10,000 nt of DNA from Thiobacillus sp. Lineage in GTDB: Bacteria > Pseudomonadota > Gammaproteobacteria > Burkholderiales > Thiobacillaceae. Location: positions 1-10,000 of the forward strand of contig JAIWOL010000025.1 of assembly GCA_020216925.1 (NCBI GenBank), in the 5' to 3' direction. Of this stretch, positions 1 through 6,502 are shown one piece after another (the stretch's first letter is position 1; each line of letters begins with the position of its first letter). Made by a program: the position numbers and the translations under genes. The notes under the pieces were generated by a model that was not told where the DNA came from, searched no databases, and was given only the letters and a program-made list of their open reading frames with translations.

Positions 1-75
1 GGGGGGACTCGAACCCCCACGCCTTGCGGCGCTGGAACCTAAATCCAGTGCGTCTACCAATTCCGCCACTCTCGC
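1..75 (-). tRNA. tRNA-Leu (anticodon UAG), 3' end cut by window edge
   Basis: The reverse complement folds as a leucine tRNA. The 5' acceptor strand is GCGAGAG (69-75), and the D-arm contains the GGCGGAATTGGTAGACGC-type sequence. The anticodon stem CTGGA/TCCAG encloses the loop TTTAGGT, which gives anticodon UAG reading CUA codons. A variable arm with GCC..GGC pairing (class II, as expected for Leu) and a T-arm GGGGG-TTCGAGT-CCCCC follow. Only the last bases of the 3' acceptor strand, the discriminator base and any CCA lie outside the window. The sequence closely resembles the E. coli leuW product as I remember it. The gene diverges from hpnC. Confidence 0.96.
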
Positions 76-108
76 GGCTTGGCCGCAAAACCATCAGCCA
101 ATAAGTGT

Positions 109-137
109 AATATAATCAATGCGATGCTGTCACCCAA
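109..137 (-). promoter_or_regulatory. Candidate sigma-70 promoter for tRNA-Leu
   Basis: On the minus strand TTGGGT (132-137) and TATATT (109-114) are separated by exactly 17 nt, a standard sigma-70 layout. The start of transcription would fall about 25-30 nt before the mature tRNA 5' end, leaving a short 5' leader for RNase P. The -35 box is only a partial match. The site overlaps the -10-like box on the opposite strand. Confidence 0.5.
111..116 (+). promoter_or_regulatory. Consensus -10 box (TATAAT) upstream of hpnC
   Basis: A perfect TATAAT lies on the plus strand and would start transcription near position 123, giving a leader of about 65 nt to the preferred hpnC start. No recognisable -35 element lies 15-19 nt upstream, and no TGn extension precedes the hexamer, so this may need an activator or may be fortuitous. 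It overlaps the tRNA -10 box by four bases, so the two promoters could not be occupied together. Confidence 0.35.
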
Positions 138-189
138 GGCAGCCCGGCCTCGTCTTAAGTCTTTATTCCCATTCCGTTTTTTATTGCCG

Positions 190-996
190 GTGCCGGTCAA
201 TCATTACGAAAACTTCCCCGTTGCATCCTGGTTGCTGCCGGGACGGCTGCGTCGCCCGGTCGAAGCAATCTACCGCTTCGCCCGCAGCGCGGACGACATT
301 GCCGACGAAGGTCACGATCCGCCTGCCGAGCGCCTCGCGCGGCTTGCGGCCTATCGGCACGAACTGGCTCGCATCGAAATGGGCGAAACGCCGACCGACC
401 CGTTATTTGGCCCTCTGGCGCAAGCCATGCGGGCACACGACATACCGCATGCGCCATTACGCGATCTGCTGTCGGCTTTTGAGCAGGACGTGACGAAAAC
501 ACGCTACGCCGATTTCGGAGAGGTAATGGACTACTGCCGGCGCTCCGCCAACCCTGTCGGCCGGCTGATGATGCATCTTTACGGCGACGACAATCCGCGT
601 CATCTCGCCTATTCGGACGCCATCTGCAGCAGTCTGCAGCTGATCAATTTCCTGCAGGACATCGCCATCGATTACCGGAAGAACCGCATATATCTGCCGC
701 AGGACGAACTGGCTGCGCATCACGTCAGCGAATCGCAGATCGCCACGGGCGATACGCGCGGTCTGTGGCGCGCGATGATGCTGAAACAGATCGAGCGGGC
801 GCGCAAACTCCTTCAGGCCGGCGCGCCACTCGGCCGCATTCTCAAGGGACGCATCGGGCTGGAGCTCAGGGTCACCATACGGGGCGGCGAAACGATCCTG
901 CGCAAGCTGCATGCCGACCCGGCCTGTGTATTTTCGCGGCGTCCCGTGCTGACCCGGGGCGACTGGATCATGATGGTGTTGCGGGGTTTGCGCTGA
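190..996 (+). CDS. hpnC: Hydroxysqualene synthase HpnC
   Basis: HpnC is a trans-isoprenyl diphosphate synthase-fold enzyme that converts presqualene diphosphate to hydroxysqualene, the second step from FPP to squalene. Numbered from the GTG at 190 (268 aa), the N-terminus reads MPVNHYENFPVASWLLP, typical of the family. The two acidic motifs are D35-D36-xx-D39 in a FARSADDIADE context and D157-xxx-D161 followed by NRIYLPQDEL. The start is uncertain. The frame is open from further upstream, with an ATG at 124 and a TTG at 184, but none has a clear Shine-Dalgarno sequence. GTG 190 is chosen because the conserved family sequence begins there. Starting at ATG 124 would add 22 poorly conserved basic residues and would be nearly leaderless if the TATAAT box is the promoter. 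The stop lies 1 nt before hpnD, so the genes are very probably co-transcribed and translationally coupled. Confidence 0.93.
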   Translation: MPVNHYENFPVASWLLPGRLRRPVEAIYRFARSADDIADEGHDPPAERLARLAAYRHELARIEMGETPTDPLFGPLAQAMRAHDIPHAPLRDLLSAFEQDVTKTRYADFGEVMDYCRRSANPVGRLMMHLYGDDNPRHLAYSDAICSSLQLINFLQDIAIDYRKNRIYLPQDELAAHHVSESQIATGDTRGLWRAMMLKQIERARKLLQAGAPLGRILKGRIGLELRVTIRGGETILRKLHADPACVFSRRPVLTRGDWIMMVLRGLR

Positions 997-997
997 C

Positions 998-1843
998 ATG
1001 GACCCCCACCAGTACTGCCAGGAACGGGCGGCTGCCAGCGGCTCCAGTTTTTACTACAGCTTTGTCTTTCTGGCGCCCGATACTCGCCGGGCAATCACCG
1101 CGTTTTATGCGCTCTGCCGCGAGCTTGACGATGTGGTGGACGAATGCCGCGACCGGCAGATCGCCGTAGCCAAGCTCGAGTGGTGGAGAAACGAGATCGC
1201 ACGTTTTGGCGACAATCAGGCCGAACACCCGGCCACGCGCGCGCTTGCCGACACGAATTGCGGGGGGCGCATCGCTCCGGCCCTGCTGCTGGAGATCGTC
1301 GACGGCATGGCGATGGATCTGGATTACGGGCGCTACCCGGATTTCAAGTCGCTGAACCTGTACTGCTATCGTGTCGCGGGCGTAGTGGGTGAAGTCGCCG
1401 CGTCCATCTTTGGCGGCATGCGCACGGAAAATGATCGCGCAGTACGCCGTTACGCCCATGAACTCGGCCTCGCCTTCCAGCTCACCAATATCATCCGCGA
1501 TGTCGGCGAAGACGCCCGGCGCGGTCGTATCTACCTGCCGCAGGACGAGCTGGCGCGATTCGGCGTCGCCGAATCCGATCTCCTGGAAGGCCGGGATTCC
1601 CCGGCCTTCCAGGCGCTGATGGAATTCCAGTACGCGCGGGCTATCGCCCACTACGACAGCGCACTCGCCGCCCTGCCAGAAACGGCTCGCCTTGAGCAGC
1701 GTCCGGGGTTGATCATGGCCGCCATCTACCGCACGCTGCTCGATGAAATCCGCCGCAGCCATTTTCCTGTGTTGCGTGCCCGCGTGTCGCTTACCCCTGT
1801 GCGCAAGCTCTGGCTGGCCAGCAAGACCTGGCTGTTTGCATGA
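998..1843 (+). CDS. hpnD: Presqualene diphosphate synthase HpnD
   Basis: HpnD condenses two farnesyl diphosphates into presqualene diphosphate, the entry step to squalene, and is a paralogue of HpnC. The 281-residue protein shows the all-helical squalene/phytoene synthase pattern: FYYSF at 18-22, the first Mg-binding aspartate motif D44-D45-xx-D48 (CRELDDVVDE), YCYRVAGVVGE near 125-135, and the second motif D168-xxx-D172 followed by RGRIYLPQDEL. Length is normal for the family. It starts 1 nt after the hpnC stop and overlaps hpnE by the sequence ATGA. A perfect 14-bp inverted repeat lies inside the gene at 1582-1613. Confidence 0.96.
   Translation: MDPHQYCQERAAASGSSFYYSFVFLAPDTRRAITAFYALCRELDDVVDECRDRQIAVAKLEWWRNEIARFGDNQAEHPATRALADTNCGGRIAPALLLEIVDGMAMDLDYGRYPDFKSLNLYCYRVAGVVGEVAASIFGGMRTENDRAVRRYAHELGLAFQLTNIIRDVGEDARRGRIYLPQDELARFGVAESDLLEGRDSPAFQALMEFQYARAIAHYDSALAALPETARLEQRPGLIMAAIYRTLLDEIRRSHFPVLRARVSLTPVRKLWLASKTWLFA
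1582..1613. repeat. Perfect 14-bp inverted repeat (hairpin) inside hpnD
   Basis: The left arm CCTGGAAGGCCGGG (1582-1595) and right arm CCCGGCCTTCCAGG (1600-1613) are exact reverse complements around the 4-nt loop ATTC. The repeat lies within coding sequence for residues around LLEGRDSPAFQAL. No T-run follows on either strand, so it does not look like an intrinsic terminator. The mRNA would form a very stable GC-rich stem-loop. A role is not known; it could be chance, an RNA processing or stability element, or a protein site. Confidence 0.85.
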
Positions 1844-3108
1844 CGCGTCCGGTCGCAGTAGTGGGCGGCGGCTGGGCTGGATGTGCAGCCGCCCTGACCC
1901 TCGCCGAAGCGGGCGTGAATGTTGCGCTGTTCGAGGCAAGCCGAACGCTCGGCGGACGCGCGCGCGCAACCGTGCTCGACGGACGTCCGGTAGACAACGG
2001 CCAGCACATGCTGCTGGGCGCCTACACTACCACCCTGGACCTGCTCAACCGGCTCGGGGGGCACAAAACCGACCGCCTGTGGCGTCGCCCTCTCCGCCTC
2101 GACGCGCCGCCAGGCTTCAGCCTGGTTTGCCCGCGCTGGCCTGCGCCGCTCAATCTGCTGGCCGGATTCGTGGCCGCGCGCGGGCTGAGTTGGCAGGAAA
2201 AATGGTCTGCCCTGCAATGGTCGCGCAGGCTGCTGGCCGGGTTGCAGCCCCCGGCAGGCAGCACTGTCGCCGTGCTGACCCGCAGACAGCCCGCACGCGT
2301 CAACCAGTTGCTGTGGCATCCGCTTTGTGTCGCCGCCCTGAACACGCCAGCCGATGCCGCTTGCGCGCGCACATTCGCTGCCGTGCTGCGGGGCGCGCTG
2401 GGCGGGCATCGCACGCACAGCGACTTTCTGTTGCCACGATGCGATCTCTCGGCCCTGTTTCCCCTGCCTGCCGCCGAGCGCATCCAAGCGCTGGGCGGCA
2501 CCGTGCATACCGGACAGCGCGTGCGCGCAGTCGAGGCGGGCCATGATGCAGTCACGCTGCGTATCAACGACACAGCCCCCGGATTCAGCCGGGTGATCAT
2601 CGCTGTGGCCCCCCAGCACCTGCACGCGCTCACCGAATACATCAGGGAACTCGACAACGTCCGGCGCATGGTTGCGCAATACACCTATCAGCCCATTGCA
2701 ACCGCCTATTTCCAGTTCGATCCCGGGTTTCGTTTACCCCATCCAGTACTGGCCCTGACCGGCGGGCCCGCACAATATGTTTTCGATCGAGGATACAGCC
2801 ACGGCCAGGCCGGTCTTCTAGCCTGCGTGGCCAGCGCAGCCGCAAATCTGCCAAACGGCTGGATCGACCAGGTCGAGGCTCAATTGCGGCACATCGTCTC
2901 GCCAGGCCCTGTCCTCTGGCGACGCGCCATCGTCGAAAAACAGGCGACATACGGTTGCGTCCCGGACTTGCCCCGGCCATCTGTCGGCACGCCACATCCG
3001 TTGATTTTTCTTGCTGGCGACTATACTGCCGGCCCCTACCCGGCCACTCTCGAAAGCGCAACGATGAGCGGCGTACAATCCGCGCACGCCCTGCTCAACA
3101 GCCTATGA
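1840..3108 (+). CDS. hpnE: Squalene-associated FAD-dependent desaturase HpnE
   Basis: HpnE is a flavoprotein of the amine oxidase/phytoene desaturase family that reduces hydroxysqualene to squalene, the last step of the HpnCDE route. The 422-residue protein begins with the Rossmann dinucleotide-binding motif VVGGGWAG (G9-x-G11-xx-G14) and an acidic residue E32 at the end of the second strand, followed by TLGGRA (36-41). The C-terminal FAD-contacting segment is FLAGDYT followed by YPATLESATMSG, the usual ending of this family. The start ATG overlaps the hpnD stop as ATGA, and its own stop overlaps the next gene as ATGA, which implies translational coupling on both sides. No truncation or frameshift is visible. 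Confidence 0.95.
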   Translation: MTRPVAVVGGGWAGCAAALTLAEAGVNVALFEASRTLGGRARATVLDGRPVDNGQHMLLGAYTTTLDLLNRLGGHKTDRLWRRPLRLDAPPGFSLVCPRWPAPLNLLAGFVAARGLSWQEKWSALQWSRRLLAGLQPPAGSTVAVLTRRQPARVNQLLWHPLCVAALNTPADAACARTFAAVLRGALGGHRTHSDFLLPRCDLSALFPLPAAERIQALGGTVHTGQRVRAVEAGHDAVTLRINDTAPGFSRVIIAVAPQHLHALTEYIRELDNVRRMVAQYTYQPIATAYFQFDPGFRLPHPVLALTGGPAQYVFDRGYSHGQAGLLACVASAAANLPNGWIDQVEAQLRHIVSPGPVLWRRAIVEKQATYGCVPDLPRPSVGTPHPLIFLAGDYTAGPYPATLESATMSGVQSAHALLNSL

Positions 3109-3848
3109 AAGACTACTCCCCCCGCCCCGACCTGCTCGCTGACCGCGTCATCCTGGTGACAGGCGCAGGCTCCGGACTTGGGCGTGCAGCCAGCCTTGCC
3201 TACGCTCGCCACGGGGCCACCGTGGCGCTCCTCGGGCGAGATGAAAACCGGCTCGAAGCGGTGTACGACGAGATTCTCGCCAGCGGCGGCCCGGAACCCG
3301 CCATGTTTCCCTTCGATCTGGGCGTCGCCGATGATCGCGCGTTCGAAACCCTGGCTGGCACACTTGTCCATCACCTGAAGCGCCTGGACGGCATCCTCCA
3401 TAGCGCGCACCAGTTCTTCAGCCTCACCCCGCTGTCGTTGCAAACGCTGGAACAATGGCAAACCCTGATGCGGGTCAACCTCATCGCGCCGTTTGCCCTC
3501 ACCCGTGCCTGCCTGCCCGCACTGCGCGCGGCTCCGAGCGCGTCGGTGATCTTCACTGGCGAGACACACGGCCACCAGCCGGCAGCGTTCTGGGGCGGGT
3601 ATGCGGTGGCCAAGGCCGGACTGGAAACCCTGACGCATATCTGGTCAGAGGAATTGGGCGAAGCCGCCCCGGTACGCATGAACACCCTGATTCCTGGCCA
3701 GGTCGCCACCACCCTGCGCTCGCGCACTCACCCGGGGCTTGCGCCCGAGCGTCTGCCGCAACCTGCCGACCTGATGCCTTTCTACCTCTACCTGATGGGA
3801 GACGACAGCCTCGCCGTTCGGGGTCGCATCGTCGAATGTGCCGCTTGA
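3105..3848 (+). CDS. yciK: YciK-like short-chain dehydrogenase/reductase with altered active site
   Basis: A 247-residue Rossmann-fold SDR, cytosolic with no signal peptide. It resembles E. coli YciK at the N-terminus (a DLLxDRxILVTGA segment) and near the C-terminus (a PADLMPFYLYLMGDDS segment). The cofactor loop is T19-G20-AGS-G24-L-G26, and the YxxxK pair is Y166 and K170. The catalytic Ser expected 13 residues before Tyr is Glu (E153, in FTGETHG), with Thr at 154. The usual NNAG motif is H99-S100-A101-H102. The start ATG sits in an ATGA overlap with hpnE, which rules out the longer upstream frame as the real start. Substrate is unknown even in E. coli. Placement after hpnE suggests, but does not show, a link to isoprenoid or lipid metabolism. 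Confidence 0.88.
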   Translation: MKDYSPRPDLLADRVILVTGAGSGLGRAASLAYARHGATVALLGRDENRLEAVYDEILASGGPEPAMFPFDLGVADDRAFETLAGTLVHHLKRLDGILHSAHQFFSLTPLSLQTLEQWQTLMRVNLIAPFALTRACLPALRAAPSASVIFTGETHGHQPAAFWGGYAVAKAGLETLTHIWSEELGEAAPVRMNTLIPGQVATTLRSRTHPGLAPERLPQPADLMPFYLYLMGDDSLAVRGRIVECAA

Positions 3849-3861
3849 AACCCTGTCTGGC

Positions 3862-5148
3862 ATGAAAATCGGGCGCTACGAGATCATCGGTGAAATCGGC
3901 CAGGGCGCAATGGGCACGGTTTACCGGGCCCGAGACCCGCTGATTGAACGTGAAGTGGCAATCAAGACCGTCGCCATTGATCGATTGCGCGAAGAAGGCA
4001 CCGACGCGGATGCCCGCTTCCTGCTGGAAGCCCGCAGCGCAGGCCGCCTGTCGCACCCCAACATCGTGACGATCTACGACGTGGGCGAGACCGAATCGCT
4101 TGCCTACATTGCCATGGAATTTCTCCAGGGCTCGACCTTGCGCGACCTGATGGATCGTCAGCCACTGCCGCTCGACCTGGCGCTCGACACCGCCTGTCAA
4201 ATGGCTGAAGCACTGGCGTTTGCCCATGAACATGGCGTGATCCACCGGGACATCAAACCGGCCAACGTGGTAGTCACCGGCCAGCGCGGACGGATCAAGC
4301 TCACCGATTTCGGCATCGCCCGGCTGCTTAACAGCAACCATACCCAGGCTGGGCAAATGTTGGGGTCGCCGCGCTACATGTCACCCGAACAGGCCATGGG
4401 GCGGGAAATCGACGGGCGCTCCGACATTTTTTCACTGGGAGCGGTTCTTTACGAAATGCTCACGGGCAAATACGCCTTCGATGGCGACAGCCTGCCAGCC
4501 ATCGTCTATCGCGTCATCAACGAAACGCCGGAATACCTGGCACTGCCAGGTGGTCTGCCGCCCGTTCTGGCCGAACTGCTTTTGCGCATGCTGCACAAAC
4601 AGCCCACAAGGCGACCCCATGCGCGTGAAGTGGCCCAGGCACTGGCTCTGCTTCAAGCCAGCCCGGCAGCGCCGGCGGTCGCCACGACACCCGCCCCAGG
4701 CGTATCCGGGCGGCTGCGCCTGCTGGCCTTTGCCACGCCCGTCGGTGTGCTGCTGCTGGCTGGCGTCGGCATGATCGTGATTGAACATTTTCTGCCTAAA
4801 GCGATGCGCCAACCCACCGTCGTCGCCCCCGCGCCGCCCCCGCCGGTTGCAGCGTTACCCCCTCCCGCCGCCGAATCCGGGAAGCCCCAGGCCTCATCCC
4901 CTGCGCCAGTCCGGGTGGAAAAAACCGGCCGGCCCAAACCCAAAGTCAGGCCGGAGGTTGTCGCGGATGCCTATCTCCTGAAGCTGGATGCCACCCGCAC
5001 CGAATTGCGCATCAAACGCACCGAATTGCTGCTGCGATACACCGAGCAGCATCCCGACATTTTGCAAATCGACCGGCAGATCGCACAATTGGAGGAAGAA
5101 CGCCGGCACCACGTTCGTCTGCTCCAGAAGGAACAACAACAGGACTAG
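3862..5148 (+). CDS. Membrane-anchored Hanks-type Ser/Thr protein kinase
   Basis: A bacterial eukaryotic-like kinase of 428 residues. The cytoplasmic kinase domain (about 6-265) has the glycine loop GQGAMG (13-18), ATP-anchoring K35 in VAIK, catalytic loop HRDIKPAN with D130, K132 and N135, D149-FG, and the GSPRYMSPEQ activation-segment end. All catalytic residues are present, so it should be active. One transmembrane helix follows (about 286-308), then a Pro/Ala-rich linker (about 316-362) and a charged coiled coil (about 365-428) predicted to be periplasmic. No PASTA repeats are present. The coiled coil contains RYTEQHPDI, which resembles the GNVR/Wzz chain-length-determinant family. ATG 3862 is preferred over GTG 3838, which would overlap yciK by 11 nt, because the kinase fold begins right after it. 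It is the last gene of the hpn cluster. Substrates are unknown. Confidence 0.93.
   Translation: MKIGRYEIIGEIGQGAMGTVYRARDPLIEREVAIKTVAIDRLREEGTDADARFLLEARSAGRLSHPNIVTIYDVGETESLAYIAMEFLQGSTLRDLMDRQPLPLDLALDTACQMAEALAFAHEHGVIHRDIKPANVVVTGQRGRIKLTDFGIARLLNSNHTQAGQMLGSPRYMSPEQAMGREIDGRSDIFSLGAVLYEMLTGKYAFDGDSLPAIVYRVINETPEYLALPGGLPPVLAELLLRMLHKQPTRRPHAREVAQALALLQASPAAPAVATTPAPGVSGRLRLLAFATPVGVLLLAGVGMIVIEHFLPKAMRQPTVVAPAPPPPVAALPPPAAESGKPQASSPAPVRVEKTGRPKPKVRPEVVADAYLLKLDATRTELRIKRTELLLRYTEQHPDILQIDRQIAQLEEERRHHVRLLQKEQQQD
4996..5037 (+). repeat. 21-nt in-frame duplication in the kinase coiled coil
   Basis: The 12-mer CGCACCGAATTG occurs at 4996-5007 and again at 5017-5028, exactly 21 nt apart, encoding RTELRIK followed by RTELLLR (residues 379-392). 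A seven-residue repeat matches the heptad of a coiled coil, consistent with growth of the helix by local duplication. Confidence 0.7.
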
Positions 5149-5164
5149 GTTCCGCGCCGCGTCC

Positions 5165-6367
5165 TCACCAATTGGTTTCCCGTTCGGCCGTGGCAGAGAC
5201 CTTGTGAATGCTCAGGTCGGCGCCATTGAATTCAGCTTCGGCATCGAGCCGCAGGCCCACGGCCAGCTTCAAGACACCGTACACCGCAAAGCTACCGGCA
5301 AGGGCCACCACAACCCCGCCCAGCGTGCCGATCCCCTGTGCAGCAAGGCTCACTCCGCCCATCCCGCCCAGCGTCTGCATGCCGAAAATGCCGGCGGCGA
5401 TCCCGCCCCAGGCGCCGCACAGACCATGCAACGGCCAGACCCCCAGCACGTCGTCGATCTTCCATTTGTTCTGGGTCACCATGAACATCCAGACAAACAG
5501 CGCGCCCGCGATCGCGCCCGTTGCCAGCGCTCCCAGCGGATGCATCAGGTCCGATCCGGCGCACACGGCCACCAGGCCGGCCAGCGGGCCGTTGTGGATG
5601 AAACCGGGGTCGTTCTTGCCGATGAAAAGTGCCGCAAGCGTGCCCCCCACCATCGCCATCAGCGAATTCACCGCCACCAGACCCGATACCGATTCGATCA
5701 GCTGCGCCGACATCACATTGAAGCCAAACCATCCCACCGTCAGAATCCAGGCTCCCAGCGCCAGAAAAGGAATGTTCGAAGGCGGATGCGCGGACACCAG
5801 TCCATCCTTGGTATAGCGGCCGCGCCGCGCACCGAGCAGCAGCACTGCGGGCAACGCTATCCACCCCCCCACGGCGTGGACCACCACCGAGCCGGCAAAG
5901 TCATGAAATTTGGCTCCGGTAGTGGCCTCGAGCCAATCCTGCAGTCCGTAGTTGCCATTCCAGACGATGCCTTCGAAAAAAGGATAGACCAGGCCAACCA
6001 GCGCAAACGTGGCTGCAAGCTGGGGATTGAAACGCGCGCGCTCGGCAATTCCGCCAGACACGATGGCCGGAATCGCCGCCGCGAAGGTCAGCAGGAAAAA
6101 GAATTTGACAAGCTCGTAGCCATTTTTTGCCGCGAGCGTCTCAGCTCCCGCAAAGAAGCTCACACCGTAGGCCACGCTGTAGCCGATGAAAAAATAGGCG
6201 ATAGTGGAAACAGAAAAATCGGTCAGGATCTTGACCAGAGCATTGACCTGATTTTTCTTGCGTACCGTTCCGAGTTCCAGAAAGGCAAACCCGGCGTGCA
6301 TCGCCAACACCATGATGCCGCCCAGCAACACGAACAATACATCGCTACCTGATTTCAAGGCTTCCAT
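5165..6367 (-). CDS. amt: Ammonium transporter Amt
   Basis: An Amt/MEP/Rh-family channel that moves ammonium across the inner membrane. The 400-residue protein is built of about 11 hydrophobic helices. The pore twin histidines are H164 (DFAGSVVVHAVGG) and H314 (VWPLHGLCGAWGG), 150 residues apart as in E. coli AmtB. GWFGFN and the proline-rich HPPSN loop are also present. The cytoplasmic tail (VGLRLDAEAEFNGADLSIH) resembles the AmtB region that docks the P-II protein GlnK, so P-II inhibition is likely. The N-terminus starts directly in the first helix, with no extra cleavable signal peptide of the E. coli type. ATG at 6367 has an AGGAG 8 nt upstream. No glnK is visible next to it. Expression is predicted to need sigma-54 and NtrC. 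Confidence 0.97.
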   Translation of the reverse strand: MEALKSGSDVLFVLLGGIMVLAMHAGFAFLELGTVRKKNQVNALVKILTDFSVSTIAYFFIGYSVAYGVSFFAGAETLAAKNGYELVKFFFLLTFAAAIPAIVSGGIAERARFNPQLAATFALVGLVYPFFEGIVWNGNYGLQDWLEATTGAKFHDFAGSVVVHAVGGWIALPAVLLLGARRGRYTKDGLVSAHPPSNIPFLALGAWILTVGWFGFNVMSAQLIESVSGLVAVNSLMAMVGGTLAALFIGKNDPGFIHNGPLAGLVAVCAGSDLMHPLGALATGAIAGALFVWMFMVTQNKWKIDDVLGVWPLHGLCGAWGGIAAGIFGMQTLGGMGGVSLAAQGIGTLGGVVVALAGSFAVYGVLKLAVGLRLDAEAEFNGADLSIHKVSATAERETNW

Positions 6368-6375
6368 GCAGAATG

Positions 6376-6380
6376 CTCCT
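6376..6380 (-). promoter_or_regulatory. Ribosome binding site of amt
   Basis: AGGAG on the minus strand, 8 nt before the ATG at 6367. It fixes the amt start and is one of only two strong Shine-Dalgarno sequences seen in this window, the other being that of tatA. Confidence 0.85.
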
Positions 6381-6402
6381 CGCAGTGTTGTGCGGCAGCA
6401 TC

Positions 6403-6420
6403 AAGCAATAAACAAACCAG
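6403..6420 (-). promoter_or_regulatory. Sigma-54 (-24/-12) promoter of amt
   Basis: The minus strand reads CTGGTTTGTTTATTGCTT. The GG (6417-6418) and GC (6405-6406) are separated by exactly 10 nt, as in the consensus TGGCAC-N5-TTGC; the TTGC half is perfect and TGG is intact. Transcription would start near 6393, leaving a leader of about 25 nt that contains the AGGAG. Sigma-54 promoters need an enhancer-binding activator, and a matching NtrC site lies upstream. Confidence 0.85.
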
Positions 6421-6472
6421 GCGTTCAAGCCATTGATTTGTTTGTATATGACAGAATCCCGGGCGACAAATG

Positions 6473-6489
6473 CGCACTCATATGGTGCA
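6473..6489. promoter_or_regulatory. NtrC binding site upstream of amt
   Basis: The plus strand reads CGCACTCATATGGTGCA, which fits the NtrC dyad GCAC-N7-GTGC and agrees with the E. coli glnA-type site TGCACTATATTGGTGCA at every strongly conserved base. Its centre is about 88 bp upstream of the predicted amt start of transcription, a suitable enhancer distance for sigma-54 activation by NtrC under nitrogen limitation. Confidence 0.8.
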
Positions 6490-6502
6490 AAACATCCCGG
6501 AA

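Noticed and set aside
1..75. tRNA-Leu 3' end as an integration site for a mobile element
   Set aside because: The 3' end is outside the window and the DNA on the visible side is core metabolism, with no integrase or direct repeat seen.
968..1969. 333-codon open frame on the minus strand opposite hpnD
   Set aside because: HpnD is well supported by motifs and by tight operon junctions. The antisense product is Arg/Ala/Gly-rich with no recognisable motif.
3838..3861. GTG at 3838 as the kinase start
   Set aside because: It would overlap yciK by 11 nt and add eight residues with no family support. ATG 3862 directly precedes the conserved IGRYEI start of the kinase fold.
4988..6352. Very long open frame (454 codons) on the plus strand across amt
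   Set aside because: It is antisense to a clear Amt protein, its product is low-complexity Arg/His/Gln-rich, and it overlaps the kinase end. This is a typical GC-rich shadow frame.
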